Under the pieces are notes generated by a model. It was not told the origin of the DNA. It did not search any database and was given only the letters and a program-made list of their open reading frames with translations. 64,000 nt of DNA, taken from contig NC_081556.1 of assembly GCF_963082655.1 (NCBI RefSeq), positions 157,027,828 through 157,091,827 of the forward strand, given 5' to 3'. Below are positions 24,903 to 37,439 of this stretch, one piece after another (within the stretch, counting starts at the first letter, position 1; the number at the start of each line of letters is the position of its first letter). The translations under genes and the position numbers were made by a program. Origin of the DNA: Stomoxys calcitrans. Taxonomy: Eukaryota; Arthropoda; Insecta; Diptera; Muscidae.

Positions 24903-27679
24903 ATGGAAGTAAGTCTTTCACATTTGAACAGACAGAGATAAGCAGCATGCTCGCCACTGATAGAAGCAAATTTGATAAAATTAAAAAGCAAGTGCAAAAA
25001 ACAACGACGTATATCTATGCCGCTCAACAAAACTTGATGTCTCATTCCTCTGGCTTCATATAGAACTCATCAGAGTGGTGTTCATAAAAAAAATAAACAA
25101 TCTCCGTCGACCAAATTAAAAATCAAAGCCACTGAACGATTATTAAATCGTTCGTGCATCTCCCACTCTATTGTTTTTGTGCGTGTGTTTCTAGCTATCT
25201 TTGTTTTTATGTGGCATGCAATACTGACAATTGCTTTGTCCAAAGTGTCTATTGAGTGCCAAATTTTGGGTCTCATGCAATTCTCTGGTATATAGACATT
25301 CTTATTACGTTTTCTTGTATCTGGCAGTCATTTGTCGGCTGCTCTAATGATTTTTGTCATTGGAATTACCAGCATTTTTGAACCCAAGGCCGAGTATGCA
25401 ACTCAAGCTAAATTTTTGGTAGCAAATACATGATAACCAAAACTTAACATTCGTTTGGCCATTCTCTCACACTTTTTTGTGGTAAAGCATGCACTTATCC
25501 AAATTAGGCGTTATTTTGTAGAAATAAATCCATAACATGACGCAAAAACTGATCAAAGCCATAGTTTTTTTGCAATGAAACCAAAAAACACATCCAGTGC
25601 TTTCAATGTCAACCTGTAATATAAAGCAAACAGAAAATTTCGTCAATGCATTTGTTATGGCAACGAATATTTCGTTGGAGGTTCATAACACCCCAAATGC
25701 AAATTTTTTGAAAATTGCCACTTTTCGAGTTTGCCATCCGCACTCGACCAAGATGGTCAACATATTAACCGCTCTTTGATCAGCCAAAAAAAAGTAAAAA
25801 ATTTTATGTGTAAGAATGTGTCTATACGAGCACACAATTACAATTATTTGAAAGCCCATGGGCTTGCTTGGGATTATTTTGTTGTGTACGTATACAGAAA
25901 TATGCAAAAATGTGAGTATTTTTTGCCCGTCACTGGTCTACACGCTTAAATACTCAACCCTTCTACAAGGAGGTACAAGGGAACAATTATTGGTTCGGTA
26001 GGCAAATAAACGTTTGCTACTATCGAAGCACTTTTGCCATAAAACAGGTATTGGTTTTGCAACATGAGAAATTTTATTTTTACCATACGCGAAGTTAAAG
26101 AGTTAACAATATGCAAAGTTAGTTATGTTCAATAATGCCACGTTTATCGCCAATGTTGGATATGTTTAAGCGAAACATCACATAGTAATAATAAAAGAAA
26201 AAAATATTAGTAATAAAAGTGTTTTGTTTGTCGCAAGAAAGTTCCAAACGCTTCAGTGTTTTGCTTGCAACTCACAAGAGCTAAAATCTATAGCTCCGTA
26301 AGTACGACACTCAAGTGTTACATCTTTTACTCACATGTTGATGAGTTTATAATTAACTCACCATTCCAAATTTCAATGAAAACTGCTATCAAACAACAAT
26401 GAGGTCATCCGCGTTGTGCGTTGTGCATTGCTTCATATTTGCACTCGGTCTAATTCCCCATCTTAGTTCTAAGAACATTATTCCGCATGAATTTCTTCTT
26501 CTCGGTAATAATTTTCCCCAATTACAATGAGTGTGCTCTTAATCCTTTCCCCTTCAGTGATTTTATATGGTCTACGCTAATGCGCGACTCGTAACTTATC
26601 GTTAACTTATGCTGCTTTCATTGTTTTTCTTTATTTTTCTTTCTTCCTGGAGTCATTTCATTTTCTTTGGTAATCGTACTTTGTGAATAATAAACTCAAT
26701 TGCCAAAGACCTTTAAACCATTTGCCAACCCTACAAAGATGGACAAGTTAAGGATCACAAGTCGCATAAAGCGAAGTGGGGTGTAATCTTTTCACAAAAT
26801 TTCTCCTCCCCCCCAATTTGACTTTGCCTAAGAGAAGAGTTATTTGTATTAAAGCTGTTTTGTTTAAGGGGGGACTGGGAAAAACAAAGCTAAAGTTGTA
26901 GTTAGCTGATTTCAAGTAAATGACGTCTATTGGCCTAAATGCCAAATGCCAAAGTCAAATGGCAAAAAAAAACATTTCGGTTTCTTCACTTTGTCATACA
27001 CGCCGCAGATTCTGTGCCAGCAATTTTGCGAATTCTGGACTACCTCAACTATGATGGCTTCACTCAGCTGATAGGGGGGGTCGAAGGGGAAGTACATTAA
27101 GGATTGTTTGTCTGTCTGCCAGACTGCCTGCCTGTCTGTCTGTCTGTATGTCGGCTTGGCATTTTTTATGAAGTACTTTAAGGTTTTTATATTATTGGCT
27201 TTTAAGCATTTTACTCTCCCATGCCTTTGCGACTGCCGCCATTGGAGTTTCCTTGTGTCCCGGCAGTGTGACTTTGAGACTCTGTGATTTTAATGTTACG
27301 TGTAGTACGAATGTTAAGATAAAATAAAAAACAAACACAGCACATCCTCGTCTATCCAAAAGAGAGAAAGGCATTAAATTTTATGAGCTTAAGAATCAAG
27401 CGATTCCTTTTTTACCATTCGCCAGAGTATAGCATACATATTCAAATTGTACACCCGAGGTTATCACTTCGCATACATTTGCTCGCTAAATGAGTTATCT
27501 ATCATTGAGTAGTTAGCATGAAATGCCTAGATGCTATAAAGTGGCGTACTAAAAATATGAACCATTTATGACTTCGCATTCGCAAATTAAATCAGTGGTG
27601 TTCACAGCCATGAAAAAAGAGACCCTTATTTTCGAATATCTGTGTAAATGTGTTGAAATTTGGGGATGCTACATTTGGG
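24903..27679. other. Intergenic DNA, no gene seen
   Basis: About 2.8 kb of unique sequence with a ctgtctgtctgtctgt tract near 27135-27150. Open frames of up to about 75 codons occur on both strands without codon bias, start context or homology that I can recognise. Confidence 0.45.
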
Positions 27680-27975
27680 ACTACGGTAGCTCAGAGGTTG
27701 GCATGTCTGCCTCTGACGCTAAACGCCTGGATTCACAACCCGGGGAGGACACCGGAAAAATATTTCAGAGGAGGTTTCTCCTGCTAATGCTGGCGACATT
27801 AGTGGGGTATTTACCTTCGGCCATCAGTCATGTAAACTTTTCTTCCTAGTGGTGTTGCTTTGGGTCAAGCCGTTTGGAATCGGCAACAAAAACGAGGTCC
27901 CTAATCATAGAGCTTAAACTTGTATCGGGCAGCACATATGGGAGAAGTATTCCCGCTGTTCATGGGCAAATTTGC
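27680..27975 (+). mobile_element. tRNA-derived SINE, near full length
   Basis: The tRNA-like head has an A-box-like 'tagctcagaggttggcatg' and a mutated B box ('ggattcacaacccggg'), then the body 'ttctcctgctaatgctggcg' and 'cttaaacttgtatcgg', and the tail 'gttcatgggcaaatttg'. A Helentron-like element starts immediately after the tail. Confidence 0.65.
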
Positions 27976-27976
27976 A

Positions 27977-28258
27977 ATTTTATACCCACCACCGAAGGAT
28001 ATATAGCCCTTCTTCGAAATTAATCTGCTTATGGACAAAATTAGAATCTGTGCAAAGTTTCGGCTTAATAGCTCTATGTTTAAAGACTGTTGCGAGATTT
28101 CAATAGACAGACGGACGGACATGCCTAGATCGTCTTAGATTTTTACGCTGATCAAGAATATATATACTTTATAGGGTCGGAAATGGATATTTCGATGTGT
28201 TGCAAACGGAATGACAACATGAATGTACCCCCATCCTTCGGTGGTGGGTATAAAAACA
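27977..28258 (-). mobile_element. Short Helentron-like element, subfamily C (deletion derivative)
   Basis: It opens with 'atacccaccaccgaaggat', has a short centre, then 'agacagacggacggacatg' (GTCY complement), 'gatcaagaatatatatactt' and the C-type end 'cggtggtgggtataaaaa'. The tandem units are missing. Confidence 0.7.
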
Positions 28259-28334
28259 ATTTTATGGGTAATTTGTTCCGATTTCAAGTGTAATATCATG
28301 AAAACTTGTAAAGAGATTGCCAATTTTTATTTTT

Positions 28335-28760
28335 TCTTTTGAGAAAAATGTTGAAGAGCCTTACACAACTCACTGTCCTAAATTTCGGCGAAATCAGACA
28401 ATAAATGCGCCTTTTGTGGCCCCAAAACCTTAAATTGAGAGATCGGTCTAGGCAGCTATATCCAAATCTAGACAGATATGAGCCAAACTGGAGAACCATG
28501 TGGAAGGGCTTAACTTAACGCACTGTCCCAAATTTCGGCGACTTCGGACAATAAATGCGCCTTTTATGGGCCCAAAACCTTAAATCGAGATATCGGTCTA
28601 TATGGCAGCTATATCCAAATCTGGACCGATCTGTGCCATCTTGCAGAAGTATGTCGACGGGCTTCACTTAACTCATTGTACCAAATTTCGGCGACTTCGG
28701 ACAATGAATGCGGGCCCAAAACCGTAAATCGTGAGATCTAAATCCAATTTTTCCACAATT
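28335..28760 (-). mobile_element. Helentron-like tandem units, subfamily C, no ends
   Basis: About three C-type units ('actcactgtcctaaatttcg', 'aataaatgcgccttt', 'gagatatcggtctatatggc') that fade into low-complexity 'ttccacaatttttccac' at the right. Confidence 0.6.
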
Positions 28761-30319
28761 TCCACAATTTTTCCACAAATTTTGACTTTGATGAGCCAAA
28801 ACTAAGCACCTAATAGGCGTAGTACCCTTTTCACCGTACATTCATTTCATAGGCTGAACACTCATCTATCATATGCCGTTTAAATCATTCAATTATCGTA
28901 TTCGGTTCAAAAGATATGATTTTTGCAATGAAAAAGCTCAAAATGCGCAACTGTGCGACGATGGTGCAGATTTTAGCAAGTCCACCTATGACCCTAAATG
29001 CCTGATTTCAAATCACGGCCAGAAAATATGGTCAAATTTTTAGCATTGCTTTTTCCCTCACTAACGTGGGCGGTATCCAGCCAATAAAAATATTCTTCTG
29101 CCACTGGGACACGGCATAAAAAAGGCGGTCCCTTATCATTGAGCTAAAACTTTGATCATACTGGCTCTTAGATATGAGAGAAGTATCGCCTGTTCTTAAA
29201 TGGAATGTTCGTAGGAAAATTTTATTTATTTACAAATTTTTAGAAGTTTTGGAGTTTTTTAATCTCCTCATCTTACCCTTAGATTCTGCATATATTCATT
29301 ACAAGTTTCGAGGACATTTAGTCCACGTTTAGTCATTACCATGTACCTAAGTTTAGACTGTTCAGTAAAATAGAAATTGAAAATAATAGACATCTCGCAT
29401 TGAGTGTAAGGGGACAAACGCTCATAAAATATTAAAATGTTCGTCTTGTTGCCTGCTTTGCGTGCAAATATATCCCAAGAATAAAACGAAAGTACAAAAG
29501 ATTCATACAAAGTCTATTTGGATATGGTCGGTCTTCTACTATTAAGGATGATATGCTCCACCATCCATCCATCTCTCCCAGCAATGGCAAATAATTTCTC
29601 TGAAAGATTTTTTATTAAAATATTTGAAATTGTTTTATGATTTATACAAATGGAAGAGTAGAACAAAAAAAAAAACAACAGAAATAATGGATATCATCCA
29701 ATGATATCATGTGTAACAGAGTACTTGTTTATGGGAAACAACACAGACGCATCCAGAGATGCAGACGACATACAAAGCTCACAAAGAAATTAAAAATATT
29801 GCCAATCAATTGATATGAGAGAACATTTAGGAAGGATTCATTCACCCCCCCTCTCTCTCTCTCTCTCTCACACACTCTCTGCCACCCTGCCTGCTAGGAA
29901 CAGAGCCCATAGTCATCAGCAAATGAAAGGAATTGCTTTGCGAATCTGCGTGTATGTGTGTGTGTGTATGTCTATGTGTGCACGGATGCGTGCATGTGCG
30001 AATAGATTGAGTGGTTGTTGGTGTTTGTATTACGGCTTATCTCGGATTGCATACAATTTATATGACAAATGATGTGTTGTCAGGAAGAGATAATAAAAAT
30101 GTAATAAAGTTCATTTATACGCCACCCCAGCTGTATGCACACCACTAACATCAAGGGCTTTCTTTCCCCCTCCCCCCCCCCCCCCAATACCCCTTCCCAG
30201 CACACACTACCAAACAAAACAATGAGTGCACAAATAAAAGTACTCGCATTGATGGACAAAAAGGGAATAATGGCACTTGCTATGGGCATAACCATGAGAA
30301 ATTTTTGAGAGAATTAGGG
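28761..30319. other. Intergenic DNA with a worn SINE
   Basis: Bases about 29040-29225 retain SINE body phrases ('ggtcccttatcattgagct', 'aatggaatgttcg'). A (CT)n tract lies at 29848-29870 and a C-run at 30168-30185. No gene is supported. Confidence 0.45.
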
Positions 30320-31262
30320 GTTTCCCTTAAAATCGAACTTTGACACCACTCCCGATTCGGACCATAAATGAATGCTAAACATTGTAGAAGTTATTGTGTA
30401 ATATTTCAGTTCATTCGGATAAGAATGAAGCCTATTAGGGGCTCAAGAAGCCAAATCGGGAGATCGCTTTATATGGGAGCTGTATCAAGCTATTGATCGA
30501 TTCTGACCATATTAGACACGAATGATGGAGGTCATGAGAGAATCCGTTGTACAAAATTTCTACCCAATCGGATGAGAATAGCGCCCTCTAGAGGCTCAAG
30601 AAGTCAAGATCCCAGATCGGTTTATATGACAGCTATATCAGGTTATGTACCGATTTGTGCCATACTTAGCACAAGTATTGGAAGACATAACAAAACACCT
30701 CATGCTAAATTTCAGTCGCATCGGATGAGAATTGCGCGCTCTATTGGCTCAAGAAGTCAAGATCTAAGATCGGTTTATATGGCAGCTATATCAGAATATG
30801 AACCGATTCAAACCATACTTGGCACAGTTGTTGGAAGTGATAATAAAACACCACGTGCAAAATTTCAATCGCATCGGATGAGAATTGTGCCCTCTAGAGG
30901 CTCAAGAAGTCACGACCCAAGATCGGTTTTTATGGCAGCTATATGAAAACCTTGACCGATAAAGCCCATTTACAATCCCAAACGACCTACACTAAAAAAA
31001 AATATGTATGCAAAATTTCAAGTAGCTTTACTCCATCGAAAGTTTGCGTGCTTTCGACAGACAGACGGACGGACAGAAAGACGGACGGACAGACAGACAG
31101 ACGGACGGACGGACATGGATCGACTTAAAATGACAATGCGATCAAGAATATATTTTAAATTTTAGCGAAATCGATTAAAAACTAAAGCATTTATGGGCTT
31201 CAGACCCTTTATTGGCAGATCGGTCTATATGGCAACTATTTCTAAATATAGTCCGATCTGAA
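30320..31262 (-). mobile_element. Helentron-like element, subfamily B, without 3' end
   Basis: Four units of about 153 bp ('gcgccctctagaggctcaag', 'cggtttatatggcagctata') lead to 'gtgctttcgacagacagacg' and a 60-bp (GTCY)n complement at about 31057-31116, then 'gatcaagaatatatttt'. This (ACGG/ACAG)n tract is the same segment that has expanded at 59 kb. The LINE at 31263 follows. Confidence 0.65.
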
Positions 31263-32960
31263 CCATATTTATATTAGATATTGGATCCCACCATAGGATT
31301 TTCGCCGTCCTACCGACCATTTCGCTGTTCCACATTGCATGCGCATTCGTCGCCCACTCCCTTAACTCGGACTGCGTCGACCCGAAAGGCTTCGGCTTAA
31401 CCAAGTTTATTGACGGCAGTCCTCTGGCCTTCACCGCCAAAAAGTCTGCCCTTTCATTTCCACTTACCCAAACGATGCGAATTTTGCCATCCTCAGAGAA
31501 GGCGTTAATCTCCTTCTTACACTGCAAGACTGTTCGTGACCTTACCGTTCTGGTTGTTATTGCCCTTATGGCAATTTTACTGTCGATAAAGATGTTTACA
31601 CTCGACGTCCTCGCGTTAGCACCACACCACTTCATGCATTCCGCGATCGCCCGGATCAGACGGAGATGGACCGTATTGTGGTCAGGCAGTCTAAAACAGA
31701 TCTCAGTCCCTGGGTTCTCAATGTAGACACCCAGGCCCACTCTGTCCTTCAGCTTTAATCCATCCGTGTTACATGATCTTCCAAATGGCAATACTTGGGT
31801 ACCGTCAGTTCAAGACTGTGCCCCTGCCACCAGTGCCTCGCACTCGACCTCAAGTGTTGTCTCAGATATCCGATCGGAAACCTCTTCCATTCCTTCCAGG
31901 TTTCCTATCGATGCCTCGATTATACCGCGATGGTATGAGCTGCTCCCATCCTCAATTCATTCTCTCATCTCATAGCCGCAGTGGCTGCCTCACATTTAAT
32001 CTGTATGTCAATGGGTCGCATATCTAGAATAGTCTCCAGTGCCCTTGTGGGGGTTGTCCCCATCGCTCCGCCTATGCCAAGACAACATGTTCTCTGAACT
32101 TGTTGTTTGGTCCTAACGTTGCACTTTTTCTCCATAGCAGCCCACTAAACTACTGAGGCGCAAGTAAATATAGGTCCAATCACGCTCCTGTAGAGCCAGT
32201 GGACAATCCTCGGATTTAAGCCCCATTTCGAGCCTACGGCCCGTCTACATAGTGCCCAACATTTGTGACTCTTCTCAGTACGCTCCTGAATACGGCACTT
32301 CCAATGAAGTTTCCTATTCAAGATCACTGCTTAGTATTTCACCTTGTCAGATATCGAAATCATTTTATTGAGGAAACATAGTGCGTCCAATTTTCCCACA
32401 TTCGCCTTCCTCGTGAACAGGCATATTTCAGTCTTCTCTGGGTGAACATTGAGAACCCTGGGTCCAGCCCCCTCATATGCTATATTCAAGAATCTTTCGG
32501 TCCTTCTGCAAAGTTGGTTCGGATCTTTAACCCTTAGAAGTGTTATAACATAACGGGTTCAAATCCCTCCTCAGTCAGCATGCGTAATAGGTCATTTGTG
32601 GTGGTCACCCATAGGAGTGGCGATAAAATGCCCCCCTATGGCGTGCCCTGTGCCACTTGCTCCCTTATATTTATGTCATGGGACCCGCAATTTATCTACC
32701 TGTTCCTTAGCATGTGGTTTATCCAGTCTCTAAGTAACCGGTTAACCCGGTACTGGTCTAAGGATTGGATCAGTGTGTCGCTCCCCACATTGTTAAAAGC
32801 CCCCTCGATGGCAATTCAAACCGTCAATGTGTACATCTTGGCATCGAGGGATCGTTCTGTTTTTTGTACAACCTCGTGCTTCCTTAACCATAAATTCCGT
32901 TATGAAAAGCCTTCGTTATCCAAGTATCTGCTGTCTCCGATAGTCCCGTTAATCAGCTAG
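31263..32960 (-). pseudogene. Degenerate non-LTR retrotransposon: RT C-terminal part and RNase H
   Basis: The minus strand reads RT-derived fragments (~32,960 to 32,150, including a GGILSPLLW-like segment and a later RRAVGSKWGLNPRIVHWLYR segment). A long RNase H domain follows (31,860 to 31,290) with IFIDSKIAIRAI and VSGNERADFLAVKA, the family's D-S-x-x-A and N-E-x-A-D signatures. Several frameshifts separate the pieces. RNase H after RT points to an I/LOA/Jockey-group LINE. The 3' end with the zinc-knuckle-like CxxC tail is absent here but appears in another copy at 38084-38405. Confidence 0.7.
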
Positions 32961-32977
32961 CTTCTTTACAGTAAAAA

Positions 32978-33205
32978 TGCAAATTTTGCCCATGAACATT
33001 CCATTAAGGAACCGGGGCAAACTTCTCACATATCAATGACTGCAGTCCGATTCAAGTTTAAGATCAATGATAAGGGGCCTCCTTTTTATAGCCTTTTTAT
33101 AGAGTCCGAACGGCGTGCCGCAGTGCGACACCTCTTTGGAGAGAAGTTTTACATGACATAGTACCTCGCAAATGTTGCCAGCATTTGGAGGGGAAAACCA
33201 CCATA
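32978..33205 (-). mobile_element. tRNA-derived SINE, body and tail
   Basis: Reverse-strand match to the SINE: tail 'gcaaattttgcccatgaaca', then 'gccgcagtgcgacacctctt', ending at 'ggaaaaccacc'. The tRNA-like head is missing. Confidence 0.65.
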
Positions 33206-33299
33206 AATTAGAATCATCTCTTCCAACAAAATTTCAAAAAAAATTCAAAAAAATGCCTACAGTAATTAAAAGGAGTTTTCAGAAGACTAGTGGATTCAA

Positions 33300-33525
33300 T
33301 ACAGCAGATTTTGTTTTCTGACCGAAGTGTTTGCTAATGCAGCAGCCCTATGTTTGGCGAAACACCAGTAATGTCAGCAGACAAAAACTGCAGTTTTAGC
33401 AAACATTTTTGCTGTTTTGAAAAACAAATTTGGTTGAGTGTACACATTTTCTACAGCATCTATGGTGGTTGCCCCTCCGAACTTAACATGTTTTTACTCG
33501 TTTCCGCTAAAAATGTTTGCTGGGT
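33300..33525. repeat. Repeat E: 'agcaaacat / gctgctgt' element
   Basis: Repeated short phrases ('tttgctaatgcagcag', 'ttagcaaacatttttgctgt') end with a Helentron-like scrap ('gcccctccgaacttaacatg', 'tttttactcg'). A relative lies at 61440-61960. I do not recognise the family. Confidence 0.4.
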
Positions 33526-34727
33526 TTCCTTAAAAAAACATTTTGTCCTTTGTTGATATACAAATGGCTACAAAAAAAGTGTACAGAAAGTGAACGCATC
33601 CCCCTTTACACACGAAGGAACAACCCATAAGTGCCAATTATGCATTTTGCCACACAAAGTCATACAAATGGTGGAGTAAGGGCTATGAGATAGATGGTCT
33701 TTGACAATGAGTACTACAATAACTGGACGACAGAAGAAATGCAACCCAGCCATCGCAGCCAAAAGATGTGTGTTTGTTTTGGTGTGGTGTTTTTTTTTTT
33801 TTTTTTGTCTGTCTGTCAGTTTCTGCTCAGTTTGCTAGCAATTTCGTTAAATGACACAAACTTTCAATACAGTCAGTCTATCACACTGACTGAGTCAATA
33901 CAAACAATATGAAGTAATTTGAACATTGCAAATAAATGGGAAAAAAATATGTTGAGTCATATTTGAGGAGAGATTACATTTATTTTTTGAAAAGTGTATA
34001 TGAAGATGCAGTAGTTTTTGTATCCATTTACGGTGAAATGTTGCTTTATATTGACTCATGATTTGTTTAAACACAAATAAATGAGGAGATAAGGGCAAAA
34101 AAAACGTATCCCTCTATGAGGCACAGAATGTTTTCTAAAAAATCTTGGGGGAGTTTTGTTTATCGCCCTCGTTAAGTGATTGCAGCCATTGGTATCGTTT
34201 ACACAAAATGTTAAATCAATTAGAATGTTTTAGATTTGTTAGATGTAAGAATTAAATGGAAATTTGATTGGACCATCGGAATACCGTTACACTTTTGTAG
34301 TCACACACATTTTCAGTTTGTCGATTATTACCTTTTCAGAGAAGTGCTCTCAAGTATATTAAGGGTGGCAAATTCCTTATTCAGTTTAAAGGTTGCTTTA
34401 CTCTGAATTGAGGATACTTTTAATCAATAAACTTTGTTTATGAGCAAAGTTGGCTACTTTTGGCCATCAATGAGCAGCCGATACAATTGAGTATCCACAA
34501 ACACTTCTCATTGGTGTAGGTCAGTTGTCAATAATCCTAATGGGACTATATTTAGATAAATGCAAAATAAAGTGACCTGTTGTTTGATCTCTACAGCCCC
34601 TGGAGACCACAATTCTCATCCGATTTGCCTAATATTATCATTCATGTTTAATTATGCTGGTTGTAAAATGTGGAAAGTTTTGTTTAGACTTCCATAATAA
34701 ATCAGACCACTCCATTATTGCTTTATA
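33526..34727. other. Intergenic DNA, no gene seen
   Basis: AT-rich with an 18-base T run near 33790. A short Helentron-B scrap ('cccctggagaccacaattct') is at about 34590-34640. Confidence 0.45.
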
Positions 34728-34963
34728 TTGGTTGCCCAAAAATTAATTGCGCATTTTTCATATAGTCGGCGTTGACAAATTTTTTCACAACTTGTGACTC
34801 TGTAATTGCATTCTTTCTTCTGTAAGTTATCAGCTGTTACTTTTAGTTTGCTTTAGAAAAAAAGTGTAAAAAAAGTATATTTGATTAAAGTTCATTGTAA
34901 GTTTTATTAAAAATGCATTTACTTTCTTTTAAAAAATCCGCAATTACTTTTTGGGCAACCCAA
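34728..34963 (+). mobile_element. Complete mariner-derived MITE (236 bp)
   Basis: Near-identical to 1959-2193, with the same internal deletion junction. Ends TTGGTTGCCC and GGGCAACCCAA are flanked by TA at 34726-34727 and 34964-34965. It is inserted in unique DNA. Confidence 0.85.
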
Positions 34964-35214
34964 TATTATCAACTGATTTATTACTTGTGCTATAAATAAA
35001 TAAAAAATACTTATCGGAGTGGTTGTACTCGCACATTTAAATACCTACCAACCAATGTATGTGCTAGAGATGTGTACGTGAGTAATTTTTCACTCAAGCA
35101 CACGAGACAAAAATATTCACTCGCGCTTACTCATCACGCACGTTCATGCATGCTCAAAAGACAAATATTTTTCTCCCGCATGCTCATGACGACTCACGAA
35201 AAAAATAGGAGAAA

Positions 35215-36577
35215 AACAAGTAAAAAGGCGTTAATTTCGGCCGGGCCGAACTTTGGATACCCACCACCTCGGGTATATATGTAAACCACCTTTCATCAAA
35301 ATCCGATGAAAAATGCATACCTTATGCCCCATAGCAGCTACATCGAAATAAGTTCCGATTTGGAAAAAAATACAGCAAGTCATTGTTCAATTGTGTATAA
35401 CAAAATATAGGTCTTCTAAGTAGCTATATCTACAAATAAACCGATCTAAACCATATACGACACGGATGTCGAAAAGTCACACATAAGTCGCTGTGTCAAA
35501 TTTCAGTGAAATCGGATTATAAATGCCCTTTTTATGCGGCTAAGACTTCAAATCGAGATATCGGTCTATAAGGCAGCTATCTCCAAATCTGGACCGATCT
35601 GAGCCAAATTGCAAAACTATGTCGAGGTGCATAACTTAACTCACTGTCCCAAATTTCGGCAACATCGGACAATAAATGCGCCTTTTATGGGGCTAAAACC
35701 TTAAATCGAGAGATCGGTCTATATGGACCGATCTGTGCCATATTGCAGAAGTATGTCGAGGGACTTAACTTAATTCACTGTCCTAAGTTTCGGCGACATC
35801 GGACAACAAATGCGCCTTTTATGGGCCCAAAATCTTAAATCGAGAGATCGGTTTATATGGCAGCTATATCCAAATCTGGACCGATCTGAGTCAAATTGAC
35901 GAAGGATGTCGAAGGACCCAACACAACTCACTGTCCCAAATTTGGCAAAATCGGACAATAAATGCGTATTTTATGAGCGCAAGACCTTAAGTCTAGAGAT
36001 CGGTGTATATGGCAGCTATATCCAAATCTAGACCGATATGGTTCAAATTAGAGAAATATGTCAAAGGGGCTAACACAACTCACTGTTCGAAATTTCAGCA
36101 AAATCGGATAATAAATGTGGCTTTTACCCTTAATCGGAGAATCGGTCTATATGGCAGCTATATCCAAATCTGGACCGATCTGAGCCAAATTGACGATGAA
36201 TCTCGAAAGGCCTGATGCAACTCACTGTCCCAAATTTCAGCAAAATTGGATAATAAATGTGGCTTTTAGGGGCCTAAGACCCTAAATCGGAGAATCGGAC
36301 TATATGGCAGCTATATCCAAATCTTGACCGATCTGAGCCAAATTGACGAAGGATGTAGAAGGTCCTAGCACAACTTACTGTCCCAAATTTCAGCAAAATC
36401 GGATAATAAATGTGTGATTTCAACAGACAGACGGATGGACATGTCTAGATCGTCTTAGATTTTTACGCTGATCAAGAATATATATTCTTTATAGGGTCGG
36501 AAATGTATATTTCGATGTGTTGCAAACGGAATGACAAAATGAATATACCCCCACCCTACGGTGGTGGGTATAAAAAT
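35215..36577 (-). mobile_element. Full-length Helentron-like element, subfamily C
   Basis: This is the best complete copy. In plus-strand order: AACAAGTAAAAAGGCGTTAA, hairpin TTCGGCCGGGCCGAA, 'atacccaccacctcgggtat', about seven tandem units of ~130-155 bp, 'caacagacagacggatggac' (GTCY complement), 'cgctgatcaagaatatatat', 'tttcgatgtgttgcaaacgg' and the terminal 'cggtggtgggtataaaaa'. There is no coding capacity. Layout and blocks match Drosophila DINE-1-type Helentron-associated elements read from 3' to 5'. Confidence 0.8.
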
Positions 36578-36827
36578 CGTGTTTTGGTATGAAACAAATA
36601 CATTTGATTACTGTCAAATTTCGCTCACCCAAGTAGAGTTTTAATTGAATCACGCTAACACACGATCATTTGCTTAGATTTGGATCTCACTTCACGCTCG
36701 ACATGACGACTTACTACTCAGGTGCACACCTCTAGTATGTGAGTTAGAAATTGTTGTTGTGTTTTCGTGGGTCTGGCGCTATTTGTGTGTTGCTCTAACG
36801 GTTTTTGTTATTTTAGTTTATACGAGG

Positions 36828-37045
36828 AGGAGACCACCGTAGCATAGAAGTTTTTCATGTCCGCCTGTGACGCTGAACGCCTGGTTTCGAATCCTGGCGA
36901 GACCATCAGAAAAAAATTTCAACCGTGGTTTTCCCCTCCTAATGCGGACTCGGCTATAAAACTTAGGACCCTTATCATTGAGCTTAAACTTGAATCGGAC
37001 TGCACTCATTGATATGTTCATGGGCAAAATTTGCATTTGTAGTAT
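36828..37045 (+). mobile_element. tRNA-derived SINE, internally shortened
   Basis: The head is 'accgtagcatagaagttttt' with the B box GGTTTCGAATCCTGG, then 'ggttttcccctcctaatgc' joined directly to 'ggactcggctataaaactta' (part of the body deleted), and the tail 'gttcatgggcaaaatttgc'. The 390 bp to the right (37046-37439) hold a short CT tract (37209-37231) and no gene. Confidence 0.7.
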
Positions 37046-37439
37046 ATACGAGTATTTTTCTACTTAAAGCTTACTTTTAAACATTGTCACTTTCTGAGTT
37101 TACCATTCGCTCACGACCAAAATGATCATACTGACTATTCTTTAAAGAAAATTATCGCTCAGTTAAAATAGTGTTATGTGTACGAGATTGGGTATATATG
37201 CTCAAATACTCAACCTCTCTCTCTCTCTCTAGTGGGAGAGACATAAGAGAATAATTATTTGCTGGTAAACGAATAATCGTTTGCGGGTATCGATACACTT
37301 TTGCCATTAACAAATTTTTGATTTTGCAATGAAAGGAAATTGCTTTAGCGTAGTTGAAGTTGCTAAAGGGGTTTCAAAAAAAATGTCGTAAATAAGTTCC
37401 CAACGTTATACAGAGGTCAATGCTCAACAATATTGAATG

